DNA of 64,000 nt from Candidatus Parcubacteria bacterium. Lineage in GTDB: Bacteria > Patescibacteria > ABY1 > BM507 > UBA12075. The stretch spans positions 25,056 to 89,055 of the forward strand of contig PKTK01000008.1 in the NCBI GenBank assembly GCA_002869165.1, given 5' to 3'. Every line of letters starts with the position of its first letter. Within the stretch, counting starts at the first letter, position 1. The notes beneath the pieces are model-generated. The model ran no database searches. It saw nothing but the letters and a program-made list of their open reading frames with translations, and was not told the DNA's origin. This document shows, one piece after another, positions 1 to 10,189 of this stretch. Both the position numbers and the translations under genes were made by a program.

Positions 1-3000
1 ACCAATATTATTTGAATCGTTAGTAGCATAAACTGAAACATTCTTAGCTGAATTTGCATTAGCAAGTTCTAATTCTGAATAATTGGAGCTAGGAATAACA
101 TGAATAATATTAAAACTCGGCTTAACAACAGAAGTTCCAGTATCCAAACTATAAACGTAGTTACTTGATTTGGAATTATCTCCAACCTTACTGGAAACTG
201 TAATTGTTCTAGCTGCACCATCATATGAATTACTCACAACTCTAAACCAAGCCTTTTTAATATCAACAATTCCATAACCTGAACCATTCTCAGGAAAATA
301 AACGCTTGCTGTTGCGCTGGCAGTAGAAAGTGACTGACCATTAGTTAAAACTCCCAAAGGAAAAGAAACTGTTCTAGTTTTAATTGGAGCAGATAAAGAA
401 GCACTATAAGTTTCAAAAACCTCGCCTCCATCCAAATAATAAGTTGCTACCCCCGGACTTTCGGCATGCATCTCTAAAATCTGGGCCGTATTCTCAGAAA
501 AACCAGGCATTGCATCAAAGATCATCAAGGGAAGGTTTGACTGATCAGAGCCATTAACAGCTTCATGGATAAAAATATCTGAATCAACATCAGACCCTTG
601 AATATTAATGTCAACATTTACATCACTTGAACCATTGCCATCATTAACTGAATACATTTCAAACCATTGAGACAAAGCACTCGACATCTCAGGAACTGTA
701 ACATTGTAAGTAAAAAGAGGACAATCCGAATTTTTTGAACAATCATCAGCTTGAGAGGTCATACGACTACCACTATCACCACTATTACTTGACTCAAGCG
801 GATAAATAACTGTATTGGTATAATTATCTGAGTCATCGTTATTAAAGGCGTATGTTATAATCAACTTGGCTTTGGCGCTAGCAATAGAGCTTGTGGCTGA
901 ACCAGTTTCCAAACGATAACCAATTTGCGCTTCCATGTTCGTAGCATCACCAACATAAGTAGCTAACTGAACCTCGTCTGTCACATCCATAAGTAGTCTA
1001 ACTTGATTACTTCCGCTTTCTCCATAAACCAAAGTTGTGTTATCATCAAGCAAAACATTACCAGTCCCCGAAAAAGCATCAGCGGTGCAAGACTCCTGAC
1101 AAACATCAAAAGCTAGATTAAAACCAGTGTAATTTGACGCATTGCTATGATAAGCTTCAAACTGAGATTCAAACAAAACATAAGCATTTCTGATCTCCAC
1201 CTCTGTTTCTGCTAGGTTAAAATTAAAACTAGAAAAAGTATGATTGGTGTCACTAAGTTTTCCACTATTTCCGTTTGCCGAATAAGTCCCCCCAAGAAAC
1301 ATTACACTTCTAGCTCTAGCATGTGGAGCTTGTGATGTCGTAACACTCAACTCAGTGGCACTGGTATAATTACCTGCCCCATCATAAGCATAGATATTTA
1401 TCACATACTGAGTGTAAGCCTCTAAACCAGTAATCGTTGTGGTAGCCGCACCATTATAATCAATATATGATAGATTAGAATCGCTGTGTTCAGTATCCGC
1501 GGGACTTACTCCTAAAATTCCTTTTTTGTAAAAAATCTTATAATGACTGAAATTATTATCACTTGCCTCTGAACCAAAATTAAGTTCAATACTGGTTGGA
1601 GTTGTAGTTGCAAGACTTAAATCACCTGGCGCATTAGGAGCGGTAGTATCGATCTTGAAATTTGGAATACTTGGATTAAAGTCATCCCAACTTGAACAAG
1701 CGTTACTAGCATTACAGCTCATCACTTGCCATTTGTAACCAACATCTGAATCTGTGCTAGTGCCTCTATCCGGCAAAGATGTAATATTTACAATACCATT
1801 TGCATTAGGTTCAGTCTCTTGACTCCCTATCGATATAAATGTATTTACATCTTTCTGGTTATTGTATTGAGTTCTTAACCAATTAGAACTTCTAGCAGTA
1901 TTTGAAACCCTGATTTCATCAAGCTTACCATCCCATTCATAATCCTCATCCCCTGCTCTTCTACCAATACTTACGCTAAAACCGTCATCCAAACTGCTCA
2001 TAGTAAGAGCAGAAGCGCTCAAGCCTTGCTCTTCACCATCAATAAAAATTCGCCAATAAGCACCATCAATTACCCAAGCAACATGATGCCAAGTACTTGA
2101 ATCAGGGGCTATACCAGTAGTAGCAAAGTCAGCATTTGAATTATTTAAATCATTATAGATCCTGATACCATTGGTATTATCAGCTAAATACATCCAGGTT
2201 CTGTCATTACCTCGACTATAAAAACTAATAATCGATTGATTTGCCACTGCATTGTTGTCTGTGTTTATCCAAGCCTCAGCGGTCATATTATCCAAAGCAT
2301 TAAAACTAGCAGAAGTATTCAAATCAATCTGATTCCCCGCAGCAGCTCCTCCAAATTCATCAGCTCCATCGATCTGTCCACTAGCATCTTGATTCGTCAC
2401 ACTTACAGTAGCCGAATCATTGCTATTAAAAGTTGAATCATAATGTACTCCTGAACTTTCTTCGAGATGTTGAACCATTACGTAATTAGAATCCCAAACA
2501 CCGGTAGTCGTGGAATAATCTTGATTTACACTAGAATTTCCATAATAAATATAAATGTCTTTATTTGTTGTAGAAGAAATGTCTGTTTTAACCCAAATAA
2601 CCAATTCCCCTGTACTTGGGTCATAATACTCTCTTTCAAAATTGAGCAAAGTCTGAGCATCCGAATCAGTTACAACAATATCAGCGCCCGTACTTGAAGC
2701 TACGTTTCCTCCATTAGAAATATGAGCCAGATTTGGATCGGTTGTCGTTGCTAAAACAGGAAAACCTAACTCAGTTGACTCGACATAAGTTGAGTTAATT
2801 GTAAGTTTTTTGCGGTAGATCCAATTATCGTCATACCAAGCTGATGATGAAGCAAAAACAGTCCAAATCTTACTTGAGCATGAACCAAAAGCTGTTCCAG
2901 AAACACAGGAACTTCCTGGAGGATTAGTATCGGCTATAAAAGAACCATCATCCTTGGCAACTTGAAAATAAAAGTCAACCTCAGTTGTTGTTGCATTAAC

Positions 3001-6000
3001 ATCACTAGCCAAAGCTGATAGCACAACTTCAGATTCATTTGTATAAGCATTATTAGCAATTTCTGTTAAGCCGTTGCTTTTATACTGTTTATAGGCAGTG
3101 ACTGAAAGAGCTGTGGCTGTTGTGAGACTAATTTCAGTTGAACTAGCTTTTTTGCCTGATAAATCATATGCCCATATGTTAAAAACATAAGTAAGTCCGG
3201 GACTAAGACCATTGATAGTAGTGGTTTGAGCACTATTATAGTCTTGATAATTTAAATTGGAATCTAAATGTTCAGTATCAGACTCAGTAACTCCTGAACT
3301 ACCTTCTTTATAAAAGATCTTATAATGACTAAAAAAAGTCTCGGTGGTACTGGCGCCAAAATTCAAAGCAATAGAGGTTCCCAAAGTTGAATTTTCTGTC
3401 AGAGCACCAGGTGGGGTTGGCGAGGCCGTGTCAACATAAAAATTTGGTACACTTTCATTGTAGACACCCCAAGACGATGAATTACCAACTTCTTCTATGG
3501 CAAATACCTGCCATTTATATCCGCTTAATTCTTCAGGAATACTTGTGATACTTACCGTTCCGGTAGCTATTGAACCAGAAGCGCTAGCTTGAACCGTCCA
3601 AATATTAGAAGCACAACTACTATAAGTCGTACCACTACTACATGCTCCACTTGGAGTTGATGTTGAAGTAGTAAATGAGCTTGAGCTAGCAATAAGCTCA
3701 AAATACAAATCAACATAAGAGGAGCCACCATCAAGATCAGAAGCTTGAGCATATAAAACCACTTCATCATCCGTCCATCCACCGTTTGCTATTGTGGTTG
3801 TGGCATCTGCCTCATATTGTTCTTGACCCAAAACATTTAAAACAGTGATTGGTTTCAATTCAAGAGAAAAAGCCACCATATTATGATCTTGGGCAATTGG
3901 ATTTGGTACAGCATCAACAGTTTCCTGGAGATCAGCATCAATCGTATGACTACCTGTACTCATAGAAGAAACAAAGAAATTATGTATAGCATTATAATCA
4001 GTTGATCCAGCTGGAAGTTCTCTAGCAAAATCATCAAAACCCGTTGGCGTGGTTGTATTATCTACCTGAACACGTGTATACAAAACCTTTCTATTTTCCC
4101 CCATATTCACAACTTCATTTGACCAAACAAAAGTATCAGCAGTCGATTCAACATTATAAGAAGCCATAGAATGAGCCTGCACCCAAGTGCTTTGTGGCGC
4201 AATAGCCACCAAGCCTGTTCCTGTAGCGATCTGATGATCTCTAAAAGCATTTATGTTCAAAGCGAAAATCTTTGAATCTGTCCAATCTTGAGTAGCGGCA
4301 GCGTCAGCTGCGTAAACTCGCCAAGTTTCTGTTACGCTTATTATATCTCCTGTCATAGCAACAAGCGGTCGATAATCATCTACATCCTCGCCTTCATAAG
4401 TTAAACTGGAAAAAATATTAGAATCGGTGGTATTATTAATACGCATCTGCATATCTGCTGAGGTTGAATCTGATAAAAATTGCCCCATAGCCATAACCAT
4501 CCATTCATTGTTGCCACCACTAATATCTATACTAGCGCCATCGGTTGACCAAGCTGAACTAAGATTTCCTGAATGAGTTGCTGTGTCATAATACCAGTCT
4601 GTGCTCTCAACTAAATATTCATCCAAATTCAAAACAAAAGCTTGGTAACCTTCAGAATAAACATTACCTGTTCCCGAGTCAGAAATATCTACATAAACAC
4701 TTTCTCCATCAACTGCTGTCCAAACTGTAAACCATTGATAACCATGACCAGTATAAGCAGAACCTGATCTTCTGGTTTCCCATCTAAAACCTGAATCGCT
4801 AAATACAGTTGAACCATGTCTTACCTGAGCCATGGCACTTTCACTAGTAGAATCAGAATTAAGAGAGAAATTTACCATGACTAAATACTGATCTCCGGCA
4901 GTGAAATTACTTGAATCAATCGTGTAATTAGATATTTCTGTCCATGCTCCAGCTGTTCCAACACTTGTAGTAATTATAGTATCATAAGAAACAAAAGCGT
5001 GAGGATTCTCACCTACTGGTGCGTCATTCGCAATCTGCCAGTACCTTGCTTCTGTAAATTTTTCCGTCTCAGCTGGTCCCAATAAATAAAATTCAGGTGA
5101 AATATCTGGAGCATCAAAAGTGTAGAAAAATTCATAGGTTTTACCAGCTTGCAAATCAACCTCCCAAATAAGTTCATAATAATTTTCCTTTTCTTCAATT
5201 TGATATTTATTTTTGTCAGCAAATTCAAAGCCTTTGGGAACTTTTTCCACAAAGACACCCTGATAATCCTCATCTGAAGTAACAACAAAATTCATTTTAT
5301 AAAGAGCTTTTGGATAAACACGGGTTGGACCAATCCTCTCAATTTCCATTTGAATGTCTTTTTTAACTTCAATTGTTTCATTAATCTTAAACTCACCGTT
5401 TTCTCCTTGGGCAGTGAGTTTAAAATCATAATAACCCTCTTCTTTGAATTTGAAATAGGCATAAAAATCAGGCTCATTTATCACGTTATTGGGTCCGCAA
5501 AGAGAATTGATTATTATATCTGTATTGAAAGTACTTAAATATTTATAAGTTCCGTCGGGCTGTCTCACTTCAAGTAATAAGTATTCTGGGTCACACACCG
5601 TGTCACCATTCTCATCCAAAACAGCCATTTGTATATAGGCACTTTCTCCTTTTTTATAAACAGATTTGTTAAAGTTCATACCCAAAACTCCCCAATTAAA
5701 ATCCTGAGAAGACTCATATATCTCGCCATTATCACTAATACTTATATACATGGTATATTTGCCTGGCTTAAAACGTCTTGGATCTTTTAATAAAAATATC
5801 TCAAACTCACCATCACCTACATACCTATAATCAAATTTCGGAGATTCTTCCTCATCAATATTCAATCCTTGTACATCTACTGCAACCGCTATATCCTTAT
5901 ATTCGTCACTGAAAAGATTAACTATACCGTCAATAATTTTCTTTACTAACTTTTTATTCTTTTTAAATTTAAAATTAAACTCCGGTTTCTCACTAGTTTT

Positions 6001-7365
6001 AAATTCTGTTTTAGCAGATATCAAATCTAGTACAAAATCCTCGCCTTTCTTTTCCGTTACTACTTTCTCTTGAATTTCTTCGTAATCATCTGTTGGCTCT
6101 CTACTACCATAATTAACTTCAAGCCACAACGAATCAAGGAATATAATTGGCAACTTCCCTATATCAAAACCATTCTCATCACGAACAGAAAGTTTTATTT
6201 CTAAATTATCAATTTGCTCCCAAGAAACAGATTCAGGAATATCTAAAATAAAATAATCATTATTTTCATAATTAGATATTATTTCATCAAGATAAAAAGA
6301 GTCCAAGACTCTCCAATCAATCACTTCTTCAGAATTATCCCTAAAAGAAATATCAATTACTTCTCCGCCACTTGCTCCCTTGGCTGCCATTGATATAAAA
6401 AGTTTTAAAGAATAATCCTCAGGCTTATCTTCAGACAAAGGAACGCTGAAATTATTAAAATAAACGTTCTTTTCCTTGCTTTTTGATCCTGAATCAAGGT
6501 CCTCCTCAATCATATTCTCGGAACCTGTAGCAAAAACTGTTTTACCAGCAAAATATTTACTAATATTAAAGAAATGATTTATTTTATTGAGCCAAGAAAC
6601 TTCTTTTTTTGAGTCTTCATCAGACTCATTAAATCCTACATCAGCAGAAGATTCCAAATCTTCGCTTGACTGGTTATCTGAATTATTATCTAATGATTCA
6701 TTGACGCTGTCCTCCCAAGAAGAATTATCTTCCACGCTCTGCCCTGATTCCTGGGATTCATTATATTCACTAGACTGATTTTCAGTCTCCTGCCCACTCG
6801 ATTCATCCTCTCTAAGGTCAGCTTCTACTTTCTGGAAAATTTCTTCTTGGTTGTTTTTTGTCTCCGTGCTTTCTAAATCAACATCGTTCAGTTCATTTTC
6901 TAAGACTTGATTTACTTCATCATTACCTGAAACTGTCTCGACAGATCCATCGGAAGTATTTAAATCAATAATAATCTCTGAAGCCTTGTTTTGTTCTTGT
7001 CCAGTATCCAAAGCATCTAATTCAACCCGAGGAGTCCAAATGTCATTCTTAATTTCCAAAGATGGTTTTAGATATTCAATCTCTTCTAAAGAAAAATAAG
7101 CAGAATTAACTGGATTAAAATCATCAAAATTTGCCTGAGCTGATAAATCTTGATAAAAAATATTATCAACTGCTTGCCACATAACAAATTCATCTTCATC
7201 AAAATAAAACGAACCTGGAATAACTTTGACTGTATCAGAATAAGCTTTTACAAAATCAAAATGACCGCTTCCAAATGAAAAAACGGTCATTACAAAAATT
7301 AGTAAAAACAAAAATTTTACATAAAAATTTGAAAGTATTTTTCTAAATACTTTTTTTATCAGCAT
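1..7365 (-). CDS. Giant modular surface protein (FN3, DUF2341, LamG-like), C-terminus beyond window
   Basis: A single frame stays open from an ATG at 7365 to the left edge, giving at least 2455 residues, so this gene is partial at its 3' end. The N-terminus has a hydrophobic segment (about residues 17-32) that would export or anchor it. Residues about 110-260 are a Ser/Glu/Asp/Asn-rich acidic linker. Beta-sandwich-like regions follow (about 550-780), then an FN3-like module (about 1313-1422), a DUF2341-like module beginning AWYDDNW (about 1503-1612), a LamG/concanavalin-like module with WHHVAWVIDG and WDGKLDEIRV (about 1612-1840) and a second FN3-like module (about 1902-2011). This architecture is known from extracellular adhesins or glycan-binding proteins; the ligand is unknown. 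It is divergent from the chemotaxis operon. Confidence 0.85.
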   Translation of the reverse strand, partial: MLIKKVFRKILSNFYVKFLFLLIFVMTVFSFGSGHFDFVKAYSDTVKVIPGSFYFDEDEFVMWQAVDNIFYQDLSAQANFDDFNPVNSAYFSLEEIEYLKPSLEIKNDIWTPRVELDALDTGQEQNKASEIIIDLNTSDGSVETVSGNDEVNQVLENELNDVDLESTETKNNQEEIFQKVEADLREDESSGQETENQSSEYNESQESGQSVEDNSSWEDSVNESLDNNSDNQSSEDLESSADVGFNESDEDSKKEVSWLNKINHFFNISKYFAGKTVFATGSENMIEEDLDSGSKSKEKNVYFNNFSVPLSEDKPEDYSLKLFISMAAKGASGGEVIDISFRDNSEEVIDWRVLDSFYLDEIISNYENNDYFILDIPESVSWEQIDNLEIKLSVRDENGFDIGKLPIIFLDSLWLEVNYGSREPTDDYEEIQEKVVTEKKGEDFVLDLISAKTEFKTSEKPEFNFKFKKNKKLVKKIIDGIVNLFSDEYKDIAVAVDVQGLNIDEEESPKFDYRYVGDGEFEIFLLKDPRRFKPGKYTMYISISDNGEIYESSQDFNWGVLGMNFNKSVYKKGESAYIQMAVLDENGDTVCDPEYLLLEVRQPDGTYKYLSTFNTDIIINSLCGPNNVINEPDFYAYFKFKEEGYYDFKLTAQGENGEFKINETIEVKKDIQMEIERIGPTRVYPKALYKMNFVVTSDEDYQGVFVEKVPKGFEFADKNKYQIEEKENYYELIWEVDLQAGKTYEFFYTFDAPDISPEFYLLGPAETEKFTEARYWQIANDAPVGENPHAFVSYDTIITTSVGTAGAWTEISNYTIDSSNFTAGDQYLVMVNFSLNSDSTSESAMAQVRHGSTVFSDSGFRWETRRSGSAYTGHGYQWFTVWTAVDGESVYVDISDSGTGNVYSEGYQAFVLNLDEYLVESTDWYYDTATHSGNLSSAWSTDGASIDISGGNNEWMVMAMGQFLSDSTSADMQMRINNTTDSNIFSSLTYEGEDVDDYRPLVAMTGDIISVTETWRVYAADAAATQDWTDSKIFALNINAFRDHQIATGTGLVAIAPQSTWVQAHSMASYNVESTADTFVWSNEVVNMGENRKVLYTRVQVDNTTTPTGFDDFARELPAGSTDYNAIHNFFVSSMSTGSHTIDADLQETVDAVPNPIAQDHNMVAFSLELKPITVLNVLGQEQYEADATTTIANGGWTDDEVVLYAQASDLDGGSSYVDLYFELIASSSSFTTSTSTPSGACSSGTTYSSCASNIWTVQASASGSIATGTVSITSIPEELSGYKWQVFAIEEVGNSSSWGVYNESVPNFYVDTASPTPPGALTENSTLGTSIALNFGASTTETFFSHYKIFYKEGSSGVTESDTEHLDSNLNYQDYNSAQTTTINGLSPGLTYVFNIWAYDLSGKKASSTEISLTTATALSVTAYKQYKSNGLTEIANNAYTNESEVVLSALASDVNATTTEVDFYFQVAKDDGSFIADTNPPGSSCVSGTAFGSCSSKIWTVFASSSAWYDDNWIYRKKLTINSTYVESTELGFPVLATTTDPNLAHISNGGNVASSTGADIVVTDSDAQTLLNFEREYYDPSTGELVIWVKTDISSTTNKDIYIYYGNSSVNQDYSTTTGVWDSNYVMVQHLEESSGVHYDSTFNSNDSATVSVTNQDASGQIDGADEFGGAAAGNQIDLNTSASFNALDNMTAEAWINTDNNAVANQSIISFYSRGNDRTWMYLADNTNGIRIYNDLNNSNADFATTGIAPDSSTWHHVAWVIDGAYWRIFIDGEEQGLSASALTMSSLDDGFSVSIGRRAGDEDYEWDGKLDEIRVSNTARSSNWLRTQYNNQKDVNTFISIGSQETEPNANGIVNITSLPDRGTSTDSDVGYKWQVMSCNASNACSSWDDFNPSIPNFKIDTTAPNAPGDLSLATTTPTSIELNFGSEASDNNFSHYKIFYKKGILGVSPADTEHSDSNLSYIDYNGAATTTITGLEAYTQYVINIYAYDGAGNYTSATELSVTTSQAPHARARSVMFLGGTYSANGNSGKLSDTNHTFSSFNFNLAETEVEIRNAYVLFESQFEAYHSNASNYTGFNLAFDVCQESCTADAFSGTGNVLLDDNTTLVYGESGSNQVRLLMDVTDEVQLATYVGDATNMEAQIGYRLETGSATSSIASAKAKLIITYAFNNDDSDNYTNTVIYPLESSNSGDSGSRMTSQADDCSKNSDCPLFTYNVTVPEMSSALSQWFEMYSVNDGNGSSDVNVDINIQGSDVDSDIFIHEAVNGSDQSNLPLMIFDAMPGFSENTAQILEMHAESPGVATYYLDGGEVFETYSASLSAPIKTRTVSFPLGVLTNGQSLSTASATASVYFPENGSGYGIVDIKKAWFRVVSNSYDGAARTITVSSKVGDNSKSSNYVYSLDTGTSVVKPSFNIIHVIPSSNYSELELANANSAKNVSVYATNDSNNIG

Positions 7366-7446
7366 GGGGTGCAATTTTATTTTATTTTTAGTAAATAAAC
7401 TACAAAATCACACTAACTAAAAGCTAGTGTGGAAAATATTTTTTAT
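7366..7446 (-). other. 5' leader of giant surface protein with hairpin
   Basis: Between the predicted promoter and the ATG at 7365 lies an untranslated leader with a stem CACACTA/TAGTGTG (7409-7415 with 7425-7431). The start context is CCCCATGCT, a string that also surrounds the start codon of the surface gene at 58674, which is likewise preceded by a CCACA/TGTGG hairpin. Function unknown. Confidence 0.35.
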
Positions 7447-7452
7447 TAACTT

Positions 7453-7482
7453 ATTATACCATATACGAGGCAATAAACGCAA
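7453..7482 (-). promoter_or_regulatory. Putative sigma70-type promoter of giant surface gene
   Basis: On the minus strand TTGCGT (7482-7477) and TATAAT (7458-7453) are separated by 18 bp and lie about 90 bp upstream of the start codon. Recognised by pattern only. Confidence 0.4.
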
Positions 7483-7587
7483 CAAGATAAACATATGACA
7501 AAAATTGCTTAACATAAAGAAAAAGAAAAAGAAAAAAATAATTAAAAAAATTTTCTAATTACATCTTCAAAAATACCCAATTTTTTA

Positions 7588-7617
7588 TTGCTATAGAGTC
7601 ATAAAATATGTTATAAT
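7588..7617 (+). promoter_or_regulatory. Putative promoter of the chemotaxis operon (extended -10)
   Basis: TTGCTA (7588-7593) and TATAAT (7612-7617) are 18 bp apart; the -10 is preceded by TG to give TGTTATAAT, a string that recurs at other promoters in this window. The start codon of cheW is at 7654, leaving a leader of about 30 nt. Confidence 0.5.
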
Positions 7618-7653
7618 TAATACATTATACACATATTTTAATTAAGAAAATAT

Positions 7654-8283
7654 ATGCAAAACGAAACTGAAAAAATAATCCAAAATGTTGCCAGCCAAAG
7701 CAGCGACAGCGACAAAAACGCTGAAATAAAAGATCAAAAAATTCAGTTAGTTGTATTTGAATTAGATAAGGAGGAATATGCAGTGGAAATCACTGATCTT
7801 CAGGAAATAAAAGAAGTACCTGAAGTTACTCCTATCCCAAATGCTCCTAACTTTATTAGTGGCATTTTTAACTTAAGAGGTAAGATTATTATTGTTGTTA
7901 ATCTTGAAAAGAGATTCAATCTAGTTCGTGACCATGAACACACTGGATCAGAAAATATTATTATAACTGAGGTAAGTCAAAACAGTTTCGGGATTCTAGT
8001 TGATCGAGTTAAAGAAATAATCAATATTCCTAAATCCACCATTCAATCAACCCCCTCTCTTGTTTCCACAAAAATTCATGCAAGTTATTTAAAAGGAGTT
8101 GTAGTAATGGCAAATGAAAAAAATCAAACAACAAATGCTGAAAACAAAACAAACAATGAAGAGAATATGGACTCTAGACTAATTATTCTTCTAGATTTAC
8201 CTAAAATGCTTCAAGAAAAAGAACTTTTATCATTTTCTAGTTCAGTAAAAGACGTTGCTCAAAATACAGAAAACGATAATTAA
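7654..8283 (+). CDS. cheW: Chemotaxis coupling protein CheW
   Basis: CheW couples methyl-accepting receptors to the kinase CheA in cytoplasmic arrays. The region from about residue 28 (QLVVFELDKEEYAVEI) through ISGIFNLRGKIIIVVNL and FGILVDRVKEIINI is a typical CheW SH3-like double barrel. At 209 residues it is longer than most CheW proteins (about 150-170): there is a polar N-terminal extension, an Asn/Glu-rich insertion near residues 155-172 just before the last strands, and a polar tail. It is the first gene of a seven-gene chemotaxis operon that runs without terminator into pilus genes, so its receptor array probably controls type IV pili. Confidence 0.93.
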   Translation: MQNETEKIIQNVASQSSDSDKNAEIKDQKIQLVVFELDKEEYAVEITDLQEIKEVPEVTPIPNAPNFISGIFNLRGKIIIVVNLEKRFNLVRDHEHTGSENIIITEVSQNSFGILVDRVKEIINIPKSTIQSTPSLVSTKIHASYLKGVVVMANEKNQTTNAENKTNNEENMDSRLIILLDLPKMLQEKELLSFSSSVKDVAQNTENDN

Positions 8284-8311
8284 AATATAATTTATAAATT
8301 TAATAAAAACT

Positions 8312-8662
8312 ATGGCAAAAAAAATTTTAATCGCAGATTACAGTGCATTTATGAGAAAAATGCTAATCGAAATTCTAAACGAAGGAGGTTACACCGAGAT
8401 CATTGAAGCCGAAAACGGCAAAATAGCTCTTGAAAAAATTGAATCTGAAAATCCAGATTTGGTTCTTTTGGATATTATCATGCCAGAGGTTGATGGCGTT
8501 GAGGTAACCAAGCAAGCAGGTAAAAAAGTTAAAATCATTATTATCTCAGCTATTGGACAAGAAGGTGTTATTAAAGAGGCTCAAGATAATGGAGCTCTTG
8601 GATTTATTGTAAAACCATTTAAAAAAGAGCAGGTACTTGAAGAAGTAGGCAAACATGTCTAA
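8312..8662 (+). CDS. cheY: CheY-like single-domain response regulator
   Basis: A stand-alone receiver domain of 116 residues, the likely phosphorylation output of CheA. The phosphoacceptor Asp is in LVLLDIIMP, the switch Thr/Ser position is in IIISAIG and the conserved Lys in IVKPF. The acidic pocket normally reads DD; here it is ADYSAF, so the second acidic residue is Tyr, which may weaken Mg2+ binding. It lies 28 nt after cheW and 3 nt before cheB. Whether it acts on pilus ATPases rather than on a flagellar switch is inferred from context: no flagellar gene is present. Confidence 0.9.
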   Translation: MAKKILIADYSAFMRKMLIEILNEGGYTEIIEAENGKIALEKIESENPDLVLLDIIMPEVDGVEVTKQAGKKVKIIIISAIGQEGVIKEAQDNGALGFIVKPFKKEQVLEEVGKHV

Positions 8663-8665
8663 TCT

Positions 8666-9730
8666 ATGGCAAATGAAAAAATAAAACTTTTAATCGTAGA
8701 TGATAGCGCTTTCATGCGCAATCTTGTTAGAGAACTATTAGCTGATGAAAAATACATTGACATTGTTGATGAAGCCAAAAACGGTGAAGAGGCTATAAAA
8801 AAAGCAAAAGAATTAAAGCCAGCTGTAATCATAATGGATTATAAAATGCCAATAAAGAATGGACTGGAAGCTACTGAAGAAATAATGAAAACCAAAGACT
8901 ACTCCCCTGGCATTGTAATTTTTTCCGCGTATACCGAAGACGGCATAAAAGAAGGTTTTCATAGTTTAAGGGTTGGAGCTATTGATTTCATTGCCAAACC
9001 AGATGGCTCAAAAGAATCTGAACTTAGAACAATCAAAGCAAAACTAATCCTAAAAATCAAAGTCGCAGCTAATGCTTTTATTCATGCTAAAACAAAAGAT
9101 CTAACAAGCGACCCTTTACTTCCAAACGAGACAAAAATAAAAAACAATATTCAAGTCGTGGTTATTGGAGCTTCCACTGGAGGACCCCCAGTTGTTGAAA
9201 GAATAATCAAAGGAATAAACAGTAATTTTAAAGGAGTTTTGCTTGTAGTCCAACATATGCCGGAAAAATTCACCAGTATTTTTGCTGAATTAACTAATAA
9301 GGAATCAGAAATAGAAGTTAAACAAGCTGAAGAAAGCGAGGAATTAAAGCCTGGTACCTGCTACATAGCACCAAGTGGTCAGCACATGAAAATTGAAAAA
9401 CAAGAAGATGATACAGGGGAAATAAAAAAAATAATTCATCTTACTAGAGAACCAAAAGTTTCTGGCTACAGACCGTCAATTGATGTATTGATGAACTCTG
9501 TAAGTAAAATTTACAAAGAGGAATCATTGGGAATAATCCTAACTGGTATGGGAAGCGATGGTTTAAAAGGTTCAATTAATATGCATGACAACGGAGCTTA
9601 TATCATTGCTCAATCTCTTCAAACAGCAGTTATTGAATCTATGCCATCATCTATAATCAATGCCGGAGTTGCTGATGAGGTGCTTTCTCCTCGTGAAATA
9701 AGCAACAGGATAAATTCCTTAAACAATTAA
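8666..9730 (+). CDS. cheB: Chemotaxis methylesterase/glutamine deamidase CheB
   Basis: CheB removes methyl groups from receptor glutamates to reset sensitivity. The N-terminal receiver (about 1-120) has the DD pocket (LLIVDDSAF), phosphoacceptor Asp in IIMDYKMP and Lys in IAKPD. The C-terminal esterase domain (about 160-350) keeps the catalytic triad: Ser in GASTGGP (about 170), His in VVQHMPEKF (about 196) and Asp in GMGSDG (about 296). The length of 354 is normal for the family. No CheR methyltransferase is present in the window, so the methylating partner must be elsewhere or absent. The stop codon is directly followed by the ATG of the next gene. Confidence 0.95.
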   Translation: MANEKIKLLIVDDSAFMRNLVRELLADEKYIDIVDEAKNGEEAIKKAKELKPAVIIMDYKMPIKNGLEATEEIMKTKDYSPGIVIFSAYTEDGIKEGFHSLRVGAIDFIAKPDGSKESELRTIKAKLILKIKVAANAFIHAKTKDLTSDPLLPNETKIKNNIQVVVIGASTGGPPVVERIIKGINSNFKGVLLVVQHMPEKFTSIFAELTNKESEIEVKQAEESEELKPGTCYIAPSGQHMKIEKQEDDTGEIKKIIHLTREPKVSGYRPSIDVLMNSVSKIYKEESLGIILTGMGSDGLKGSINMHDNGAYIIAQSLQTAVIESMPSSIINAGVADEVLSPREISNRINSLNN

Positions 9731-10153
9731 ATGGATCTATCAAAATTCAAAGCAATATTTATCTCAGAAGTAGAAGACCAGTTACAGAAACTTAACACTG
9801 GTGTTCTTTTACTAGAAAAATTAAATAATAAAGGCGAAATTGACACAAAGACTGTTAAAGATACATATAATGAAATGATGAGAGCTAGTCATACCATCAA
9901 AGGTTCAAGCGCATCAATGGGTTTTGTAAAAATGGCTTTTTTAACTCACATCCTTGAGGATGTTTTTGATGCTGCCAGAAATAATAGATTGAAGCTAAAC
10001 GAAAAAATGGTTAATCTGGTCTTTAAGTCAATTGACAACATTGAAAATTCACTAAACAACATCAAAGAAAATGATGAAGAACTAGATTTTGATAATTTTT
10101 CTAAAAAATTAAAAAAGGAAACTGGTGTACAAACAGAAGGAATTGGAAAATAA
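9731..10153 (+). CDS. cheA: CheA N-terminal phosphotransfer (P1/Hpt) part, separated from the core by one in-frame TAA
   Basis: This 140-residue product is the CheA P1 histidine-phosphotransfer helix bundle: the H-box MRASHTIKGSSASMGF carries the phosphorylated His at residue 54. Its ATG abuts the cheB stop. The reading frame ends at TAA 10151-10153, but the same frame continues open through a short linker (10154-10189) into the CheA core that starts at ATG 10190. Without the TAA the gene would be a 595-residue CheA lacking only a separate P2 domain. Seen: one stop in a continuous frame. Possible meanings: nonsense mutation, sequence error, or two polypeptides working in trans, as P1-only and core-only CheA pieces can in other bacteria. 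Confidence 0.88.
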   Translation: MDLSKFKAIFISEVEDQLQKLNTGVLLLEKLNNKGEIDTKTVKDTYNEMMRASHTIKGSSASMGFVKMAFLTHILEDVFDAARNNRLKLNEKMVNLVFKSIDNIENSLNNIKENDEELDFDNFSKKLKKETGVQTEGIGK

Positions 10154-10189
10154 AAAAGGAATGAAGATGGCGGTCCTGTTGAATTAACT

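Noticed and set aside
6587..6778. Ser-rich plus-strand frame
   Set aside because: It is the antisense of the acidic linker of the giant surface protein.
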